Shown here: piece after piece, positions 56,794 to 64,000 of the stretch
Layout: each line of letters begins with the position of its first letter
Position numbering within the stretch: position 1 is the stretch's first letter
Source: Acanthococcus lagerstroemiae
Taxonomy: Eukaryota; Arthropoda; Insecta; Hemiptera; Eriococcidae
Assembly: GCA_031841125.1 (NCBI GenBank)
Contig: CM063110.1
Span: forward strand, 22,687,626 to 22,751,625
Direction: 5' to 3'
Length of the DNA: 64,000 bases
Translations under genes and position numbers: made by a program
Notes under the pieces: model-generated
Told to the model about the DNA's origin: nothing
The model's database searches: none
What the model saw: the letters and a program-made list of their open reading frames with translations, nothing else

Positions 56794-58113
56794 CAGGCAA
56801 GCAAGGTAAGCCCCGCTTACCCTGAAAATTCCCGAGAAAATAAGTTTTCATATATGTACAATATCAACTTCAACTTGTAACAAATACAAGAATGAAGCAT
56901 TGGGCAAAATAGAGACTGTATTCACGCTTATCCGACGCTGATGCTTAAGTATGTATACCTATAATAAATTCACGGGAGGTGTGTGAGGAGACAGTTGAAA
57001 CAAAAGCGTATACGGTTTGACGTTCGGCAATCCTCGTACATGTATATTCGTATAGGCCAACGAAGTATGTGTCGGATCTAACGCTTCCTTTCTTTACTGC
57101 ACATAACATTGCACGACTTACGCCCCCCCCCGTGTTAATTAGCAACACAAAAACACACTAACATGTTCAACGCGATGAAACCGCGTGCATTTGGTTGCGT
57201 TCTGGAAGCGCTTTGAGTCTGGCTTAGCTCGGTTTAGCGACACACTAACATATCAAAGTTGACACACACGTGATTATGTTCTTCTACTAGTCAACGCGTT
57301 ATGTTTGAATACTCCGTTTTTTTTTTTTGTTTTTTTTTCCCCCCCTCAAAATGCGTATTTGAGATCTTATTGAAAACCCATTTTCGCGACTTTTAATAAA
57401 CAACTATAAATTATTAATGGTGGTAAGCCGAAACCAGAATTACCATTTTTAAAAACTGGGCAAAAGAAAGGGGGTTCGATTTTTACTAGACCTTTTAACG
57501 TATCGCAATATGAAAACATTTTGTGGTTAACCTGTTGTGAAGGATGGTCGAAAACTGTTTTGTTGGCCATGTCTATTATTCGTCACAGAAAAGGATAAAC
57601 ACATACAACAACTTGAGTAATTTGATCAATGCACTTTTGTAGTAGCATGTTTCATACATTTATTCTAATTTATACTTTACCTCTACGCTCAGAGACGTGC
57701 CACTAGGGGGTGGAGGGGAGCAACTTACCCCCCGTAGGAATTTTTAACTCAGCAGTTGAGAAAATTTACCATTTCAGTCAGGCGGAGTTGGAAAAATCCA
57801 ACAAGTCAAAGGTGTTTTTGTTTGTTTTTTTTGTTTTGCTTTATTACTTGGGAATTGAGTTGAGAAATTGGAAAAATCAAATTAGTCAAAAAGGTTTTAT
57901 TTCTTTTCTTTGATGTTTCGGAATTTTTAGTTGAGTTAGTTGGAAAAATGCAACAAGTTGAAAGGTGTTTTTTTTTTTGGATACTTGGGAATTTTAAGCT
58001 GAGTCAGTTGGAACTTTCACAACCCCCCCCCCCCCCCCAACAGGAAAACTCTTTGGCACATCCCTGTCTACGCTTATCGCTTACCTCCTAAAAAAACTCA
58101 CCGCACGCCACTG
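56794..58113 (-). mobile_element. hAT-like element, copy B (inverted, 3' truncated)
   Basis: Reverse-complemented, this matches copy A (38904-40008) end to end: it starts CAGTGGCGTGCGGTGA at 58113 and runs to the caggcaagcaaggtaagc segment at 56794. The last 15 or so bases, including the second TIR, are missing. The younger MITE at 57690-58066 is nested in it. Its intact end lies inside the LINE endonuclease fragment at 58114-58400. No transposase is encoded. Confidence 0.8.
57682..58074 (+). mobile_element. CAGRGACGTGCCA MITE nested in hAT copy B
   Basis: The body is 57690-58066 (377 bp), with ends cagagacgtgcca and tggcacatccctg. A perfect 8-bp TSD, TCTACGCT, flanks it (57682-57689 and 58067-58074). 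hAT copy A shows the empty site (reverse complement reads cacctctacgcttatcgc). It contains three diverged copies of a gttggaaaaatccaac-like segment and poly-T/poly-C runs. Confidence 0.9.
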
Positions 58114-58400
58114 CTGTCGTTTAAGCTACTCAGTTCGATTACCTGGTCTCTCACTATTGGTTTGATCAAAAAGTCTACCTCCCTTTGGCTTTTTGTACTT
58201 CCTGAGTGATATAGTACATTGTTATTCTTAGTCGCCACTAAGCATTTCCTAGGACGGCGATAGTTTCAGATACTCCTAAAATTTACCTTTTTAAACTATC
58301 AAACGCATTTTCTAGTTCTGCTAATTTGTCATCTGTTTTCAGTGTTTTTACATTCAGCGTTCCAATATTTAAATAGTCTTTCTGAGAGTTTTCCCAAACA
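58114..58400 (-). pseudogene. LINE APE-type endonuclease fragment
   Basis: On the minus strand from about 58390: NIGTLNVKTLKTDDKLAELE with NAFDSLKR, stop, ILGVSETIAVLGNA, then in a second frame VDFLIKPIVRDQVIEL followed by SSLND. IGTWNVRTL..DDKLAELE is the usual start of the APE-like endonuclease of LINEs, and GV.FLV.K...D.VIEF is a later block of the same domain. It is cut at 58113 by hAT copy B. This is the only endonuclease piece recognised in the window. Confidence 0.68.
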
Positions 58401-58555
58401 TTTTCGTCTGAATTTTTTCAAAAATTATTATTTGGATTCTTGCGGAACATTTTATCTGAATTTTTACAACAATTTTTTGTGCTACTAACAATACTTTTTC
58501 ACAGGGAAGGAGATTGGTTGCATCTGATCCCCCCCCCCTGACAAAAAATGTTTCT
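58401..58555. other. Spacer
   Basis: AT-rich spacer with repeated attttttRYaaaaattRtt and a poly-C run. Nothing recognised. Confidence 0.3.
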
Positions 58556-58800
58556 CATCTCTGTACGGAAGGACATTGTTACATGGATATATTGTCCAGG
58601 CGACCGAGTTGACCCGCATGCCTACATACCAATGCCTTCTGTAGTCGTCTATTCTCGTCGTTGCTCGGCATTCTACGTGTCGGTCAGCCGAAACGTGATG
58701 GAATGAATGACCGCGTAAAGAGGAATACGCAACTACATCACGATGGTAACGTTTTTCTGTGGAACGTTTTCGGCCTAATTTTTCTCTTTCACATGCCAAG
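58556..58800 (+). repeat. Unidentified dispersed repeat, copy 1
   Basis: Shares with 61545-61800 the ordered blocks acattgttacatggat, gtccaggcgaccg, cgaaacgtgatggaa, taaagaggaatacgc and catcacgatggtaacgtttt. The middle (58620-58680) is diverged. Minus-strand frames of both copies are open and share VAWT and PCNNVL, but the coding status is unclear. Confidence 0.6.
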
Positions 58801-60834
58801 CCATTAGACGTATTCATGTCAAACGAGTTCCAACCATCCATCTTTGAATGCAGGATTCTGAGCGAACGAATGTACTTGGATGGATTCCCAGTCACCTTTG
58901 CCATTTTCAGTCTCAAGGAAGAGTAATTCACGCAGGAGGCAGAAAATATTACTGCTAGGCTGACACGAAGCGAACCTTTTATGTCTACGTCGTTTTTGCT
59001 CCTCCGTAAGGTAATAATTTCATTCTTCTCGCGGTCTCGCTGCGGGTTATTCTATGCGAGCACGATCGTCGGATTGTCTGACAGAACGTTTTCCGATGAT
59101 AATGTACTTACAAAGCCATTTGAAGGATTTCCCTTGTGAAAGCCTATATCCGATGTGTACGCTGTCGTTATACTTTTCAGGAAGTGAAAGATATACCAGG
59201 TATGGAATCGCGACAAGATTGTTTGAATATATTTGCTACTCAATTTACCGCATTTCAAGTTTCGGTAACTGAAACAACCAACGCCGCCGTATCGACGAGA
59301 ATCTTATTTCGTATATATCTGATTTGCGAGAAGATATTTATATACAAAATGGTGGCACTCTGGGGATTCATGAAAGTATTTTTCTATTTCTCCGCTTTCC
59401 GATAAGACCGCACGCGCGGCTGTTATACTCTGCTGATCATTGAGAATGAGTTATCTTAATGGAGGCTTTTCCTCAGTCAGAAATTATTACCGTACCAACG
59501 GGGGATGATCGCGTATTTTTCTGCGCAGATTTAAATACGCAGTGACGTCGCAGTAACCGCCACAAAAAGCTATCAACTTATCGAACTTGGAATTGCTACC
59601 GGCGAAAAGCGGAGCACGTGTGAAGTTTTTGATGATGCGTATCCGCAAATACATCGCACTCTTTCCTCACGATCTTAATCTGCATTAACGTCGCAAGTCG
59701 GAATTTTTATTTAATGGCGATAGATTCGGTTGTCCCGAGTACCTCACAGACAGTTGATTTTTATTTACCCTTTCGAAACGAATCATCTCGTGTACAGTAA
59801 AAGGCACTTAGGTGAAAGAGTTACTCGGGCACAAGCAGCGAATTCAGTGTATTGTCTGGTGAAACAATTCGTGTATTCAGGGTACACAATACAGCTACCT
59901 CCAACCTGTTTATCAAGAAACGATTGCCAAACTGTGACAGCAGACAGCATACATTCAGGCTATGAAAGAAGGGTAATACACGGTTGCATTAGGGATCCTG
60001 AGGCTCCTGAGTGACATTTAGCAAATACTTTTACCAAAAAAAAAAAAGTATTATATGACGCGTTTCTTTCTTGAACAGTTACAAGACAAAAAGTACGCGA
60101 TAGACGCGAGGTTCTCAGGTGTGCGTTGAATTCTATGTGAATAATAAATGAATGGCACGCCTTTAAAACGTTGTTGTGTATCAACCATGTGGATACATCC
60201 CGTAAGAATATGAATCATAAGCCACTCTAGACAGGAAAATTACGCGAGTAATACGTCCAAACCGACTATAATACGTCGTCGTGTCGCGTTTCTGTGCAGA
60301 CCTACGATAAAACGCTCCTCTTTACTTTACTCAAAATGAAGATTTTCAAAATTCCTAGTACTGCAAAAATGTTTATTTATAATAAGTTGGACATCGGATG
60401 TTTTGTTTCTTTGTGCTGACATCCTCCTCCCCCTCGAATGAGCCTTTAGGTGTATGCAACCTTATGCCAAATATTATGATTGTCTCCTCCACTCCATCCC
60501 GAAGGATAGACTGGAGCGAGGAGAAACGCCTAGATATCTCATCCCCTTTTTGACGTACCAGAATTTTTGTATTTTGTTAGATAAATATTGACACAGAAGG
60601 AGAAGACATTTTTTTGGATTATGATGATCCCCTTCCTGATGAAAAAAGAAAGAAGAATTAAAAATAAAAGAGAAAAAAAACACTAAAACTTGATCCTTCC
60701 TTTCCCCGCCACTTCGAACTTACAGATGTTAAGACATAGAAATATTTATTTTATGTAGGTCTCAAGGTGAGACGATTTTGTAATTCAAAAAGGGTTTCTA
60801 TTAATATAAGGAAATGAAGAATGAGGTAACAACA
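58801..60834. other. No gene recognised
   Basis: Relatively CpG-rich in 59000-60300, yet no frame shows a recognisable domain or paired splice sites. The 89- and 94-codon plus-strand frames at 59136-59405 and 59730-60014 have ordinary composition but nothing I can identify. They would be the first places to test with transcript data. Confidence 0.4.
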
Positions 60835-60922
60835 AGCCAGGTCGCTTTGCGACCTGGTAATAGGGTCGGCCTTTCAGTTGAAGTCTGTGCGGCTATTCCA
60901 CTAACCAACTTCGAACAAAAAG
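60835..60922 (-). mobile_element. tRNA-like SINE head fragment
   Basis: On the minus strand, AGTTGGTTAGTGGAATAGC followed by gacttcaactgaaaggccga resembles the A box and anticodon arm of tRNA-derived SINEs. The expected B box is replaced by a perfect hairpin ggtcgc-aaa-gcgacc. A fragment at best. Confidence 0.35.
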
Positions 60923-61544
60923 TACAATCGCACTTGGAACATGTTAAGCGTAAGGGAACCAACCAGCAAAATCTGTTTTTTGAGAACACGTGATTTTAAG
61001 TTCAAAAGCCATGTAGAAACTATATGACATAGCGTTTACTGATAAGCTTTGATCAATGTGAGTACACATTTTTGAATCGGCAGTCCAATTCCGAAAAATT
61101 CTACTTTTTACGCTTTTTCCAACGATACTAATAACTCATTTTGTTTACAAATGTCGGTTGGTTCACACCAACCCTATTTTCAGCATGAATCATACACAAT
61201 AATATTACAAACCTCACAAAATGAACTCCTTTCATCGATTCCTTATATTGATACCTCGAGTCACTTTTGCGGAGACTGTAAACACGATGTAAAACCATCT
61301 TCCTATCTATTTCTTTTTCACACAATTACGTTCACTTTTACATTTGAAACCACAAGCACCACTGTCAAAAGCAAATAACGCGATTCATTCTCGTGTATCT
61401 TGTTAGTTTGTCCACATATTTACATTTGATTTGTCCACATATTTACATTTGAAACCGCAAGCGCCACTGTTGCGCCGAATAGAACTTTATCATTATTACT
61501 ACTATTATTTCCATTTTGTATAAGGGTCGACGCAGGAAGAATCC
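60923..61544. other. Nothing recognised
   Basis: No supported exon. A 20-base segment tttgtccacatatttacatt is repeated back to back at about 61409 and 61431. Confidence 0.4.
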
Positions 61545-61800
61545 GGCCGCTGCACTGAAGAACATTGTTACATGGATTTGTCGTCCAGGCGACCGCATTA
61601 ACGCGCGCATAGCATACCAAGTACCCACATTCCAATACATTGTCTAGTCTTTGGTTCTCGGCTTCGCTCAGTATTCTCTGTGTTGGATGATCGAAACGTG
61701 ATGGAACGAACGACTGCATAAAGAGGAATACGCGATTGCATCACGATGGTAACGTTTTTTTGCGGAATGTTTTCTGCGGAACGTTTTTTGAGGAATTTTG
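61545..61800 (+). repeat. Unidentified dispersed repeat, copy 2
   Basis: Second copy of the 58556-58800 repeat in the same orientation, with the same five conserved blocks. The cggaacgttttt segment is locally duplicated here (61753-61791). Limits are approximate. Confidence 0.6.
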
Positions 61801-62095
61801 ACATGGATATGTCTTTAGGCTGGGGGTCATTCTGAAATTTGTGAAACGAAAATGAAACGCGTTTTGGTGAGGTAATTGCTTGCGCGGTAAGATGAGGTAT
61901 ATTTTCGTTACAAATGGAGTGCTTCAAAATTGTGATCAGCGTTACCATGAAGATAGGTTTGATCGACATTTTCGGTTATACATATGCTTATTGAATTTTT
62001 CGACACCAACTCTCATGCAGCCTGAAAGGATCTGAAAAGAGTTGTTTAGCAGATGTTTAAGAAAACCTTATAAATGTTCATCACCAAGGAGCTGT
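61801..62095. other. Spacer
   Basis: Nothing recognised. The 123-codon minus-strand frame 61598-61969 overlaps the repeat and lacks domains. Confidence 0.35.
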
Positions 62096-62346
62096 ATGAG
62101 GTGTTACAAGAAAAGGGCCTCAATGGTAATCAGACACTGAGGTCCTTTTCTGTGCTACATCACATTATGATTCTTTTGGCACATTTTATTACAAATTTTC
62201 ATCATTTTCTTTCAGTGCTCTACTTAAAAAATCTGAAATGAGTAATAAAATGTGCCAAAAGAATCATAATACGATGTGGCACAGAAAAGAGCCTCAGTGT
62301 CTTATTGCCATTGAGGCCCTTTTCTTGTGTCAAGTCACATACCTCA
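62096..62346. repeat. Long near-perfect hairpin, about 100-bp arms
   Basis: The left arm (62096-62192) contains acaagaaaagggcctcaatgg, agacactgagg, ttttctgtgc and tcttttggcacattttatta. The right arm (62241-62346) is their reverse complement in the right order with few mismatches, and a loop of roughly 45 bp separates them. It is either a small foldback MITE or a hairpin that could give rise to small RNAs if transcribed. No TSD is clear. Confidence 0.75.
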
Positions 62347-62669
62347 TTGATGATAATTCTACATTGAGACAAGAAATCATGTAAACAAACCCGCCGATGA
62401 AAAGCCCTACATCGACATATAAAATCATGAAGGAATATACACATATACATTTACAAATATTATTTGTTTTCAGTTTTCATTACCCGATTAAAGTAGTCCC
62501 ACACAAAGGGCGGGTAGTGGTGTTAAGAAATTTCAAAATTATGAAAGAATGACATATCCATGATTTAATGTTTTTTCTGGTAAGGGAAAAATTTTGGACT
62601 TGCGTTCTCTGTGGCGTGGCGAGCCATTAGACCGGTCCATGAAAATTGTCCGCGGCAAATATACAGCAA
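62347..62669. other. Spacer
   Basis: No recognisable feature between the hairpin and MULE copy 2. Confidence 0.35.
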
Positions 62670-63789
62670 GAGAATTGGGCCGTAACCGAATTGAGTCCCA
62701 TGCGCGGAGGTACCTGTTATCAGTATCCGAATTGAGTCCCGAAGTAGCGGAGGTACACATCCGAGTTGAGTCTCGGGTTCGCGACTGATTCTCATTCATT
62801 CGGGATAACTTGCCTCAGTCGCGTCGAGTCATTAGGGTGGCAACAGTCGCTTCTTTTTTCAGTGCCATGGAACGTTTTGTTAGATCTCGAATATGGCTTA
62901 TTTTCGCGCCAGTATCGCACTGACCTTCTAGTAACGTTTCTATAAGGACCTAAATAATAGGATGCGCCACGTAGAATAAACTGTTTAAATCGGAGTGAAA
63001 GACTCACACACATTCGTTGTTCGAGTGGTGGCCAAGGAATATTCTGCCCACATAGCGAGGGAAAACTGATAGTCGGAATAGACGTAATTGTCGAGCACGT
63101 AGTCGCTAAATGTTTGCACCCTCTAATCGTCAGGAAGAAGTGGCATTAGGTCCGCCAAGATTCTTCAACATCGGCAGCATGTAGAAATGGTAGACCGAAG
63201 AAAAGTTTCAAGAACTGCCCTCTTTCGCTATCAACGTCTTTATACTCCTCCGGCAAGGACAGGTTCTGGATTCGACGCCACCAGCTTTACCCCAGATGGA
63301 GGCGTCACCTTTTCGAGGAAATAGCCGGCCATACACGTTGCGCGCTGCACTGTGGATGGCTTTCTCGAAATCAGCGAGAAATTCTGAAAGTTCCAAGATG
63401 AGCCAAGGTCAGTGATCTCATTCACAACATTTCGGAGAACTATTTCGTAGGCGCCAACTGTTTTCCTCAGAAGATGAGAAAATACAAGAGGGACGTAAGT
63501 ATTGTATTTTAACCCACGTATGGTGAAAAGCTGTGTGAACAAAGCTGAAACACTTCGAAGAGTTCAAATCTATGTAGACTGTTGAACACGAGCTCAGAAA
63601 TTCGAGATTACGCCTCATCGCAAAATTTGTGCGACTACTACGAACGATTTTACCCGTCTTTTAAGCATACCCTACTCTGCCAGTACGGGACTCAATTCGG
63701 ACATTTCTTATTCTTATCTCCGCTGCTTCGGGACTCAATTCGGCTAAAAATGACGTTCTGGGACTCAACTCGGAACCGCCCGAGAATTG
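62670..63789 (-). mobile_element. Mutator-like element (MULE), copy 2
   Basis: The body is 62678-63781 (1,104 bp), flanked by a perfect 8-bp TSD GAGAATTG (62670-62677 and 63782-63789). The ends carry the same CCGARTTGAGTCCC boxes, three forward and three inverted, as copy 1 at 18998-20100. Orientation is the same as copy 1. The interior matches at about 97% by eye, with single-base and short indels that change the transposase frames. Confidence 0.9.
62860..63610 (-). pseudogene. MULE transposase core, more broken than copy 1
   Basis: The same blocks as copy 1 are present: STVYID, QLFTIRGLKYNTYVPLVF, FLADFEKAIHSAARNV and (in a shifted frame) the CRLHLGQSWWRR region, and CESF. Compared with copy 1, two extra bases after ARNV (near 63336) break the second block into another frame, and one extra base near 63568 shifts the first block. 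IHG has become IRG. It cannot be functional. Confidence 0.68.
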
Positions 63790-64000
63790 ACCGTCGGTAA
63801 ATTGAGCGCCTAGTAGAATTGTTCGTTAGAAAATTGACCGTTTATGAGCAGTGTGAATAAGGGAACCTTCAAAATGATGTTCATTTGTATTTTTCGAATT
63901 CTCCAAATTTTAGCTTCAGTTCCCAACCAGATGACTCAGTGCTCAGAATCGAGTCAAGTTGTTGTCAAAATTGAGTCGAGCGACCTTCGAAACCTATAAA
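63790..64000. other. Window end, attgaccg/attgagtc-rich sequence
   Basis: Short motifs such as gaattgaccg, aattgagcg, aaaattgaccg and aaaattgagtcgag recur. They hint that MULE copy 2 inserted into another repeat cut off by the window edge. Nothing more can be said. Confidence 0.3.

Noticed and set aside
1..64000. CRISPR array, bacterial insert, rRNA or viral gene
   Set aside because: No regularly spaced short direct repeats with unique spacers, no prokaryotic gene clusters, no rRNA-like sequence and no viral coding signature were seen on either strand.

Overview
The window looks like nuclear DNA of an arthropod, most likely an insect. It is AT-rich, has spliced-gene signals, many decayed non-LTR retrotransposons (LINEs), tRNA-derived SINEs with polymerase III A and B boxes, and many non-autonomous DNA transposons with terminal inverted repeats (TIRs) and target-site duplications (TSDs). 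There are no bacterial operons, rRNA genes, CRISPR arrays or prophage genes. I cannot fix the species; the sequence alone does not allow it.

Only one conventional host gene is well supported: the first coding exon of a class A neuropeptide-type GPCR on the minus strand (41456-42030). It resembles the myosuppressin/DMSR-like receptor group, covers the N-terminus to the end of TM3, and has a canonical splice donor. Its other exons were not found here. Two short candidate coding stretches (24208-24312 and 7026-7100) are much weaker.

The rest is repeats. From 3.5 to 9.2 kb: a mariner-like inverted-repeat element, a 2.4-kb DNA transposon with a 9-10 bp TSD and a broken transposase tail, a 968-bp element nested in it, and a hAT-like MITE. 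From 10.7 to 13.9 kb: two SINEs in opposite orientation enclosing oppositely oriented tandem arrays, with an RTE-type LINE fragment inserted in an older repeat between them. From 14.5 to 21.7 kb: a hAT-like element holding a large palindrome, Mutator-like element (MULE) copy 1, and a four-copy tandem array of about 280 bp units. From 22.8 to 24.1 kb: a decayed LINE carrying a SINE bounded by a perfect 13-bp TSD. From 27 to 31.4 kb: a MITE, a tandem array and a 1.8-kb RTE-type LINE. From 35 to 46.8 kb: LINE remnants, hAT copy A, the GPCR exon, SINEs and a GGTAAC-rich MITE. From 47 to 58.4 kb: two oppositely oriented degenerate tandem arrays, several LINE remnants, and hAT copy B. From 58.5 kb to the end: a duplicated unidentified repeat, a long hairpin, and MULE copy 2.

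The clearest unusual material is transposon biology. A 1.1-kb MULE is present twice, 43.7 kb apart, each copy with its own 8-bp TSD, ends built from repeated CCGARTTGAGTCCC boxes, and a frame-broken DDE transposase core. Two copies of a hAT element in opposite orientation each carry the same small MITE family at a different site, so each serves as the empty-site control for the other. I found no sign of a new enzymatic or defence system.
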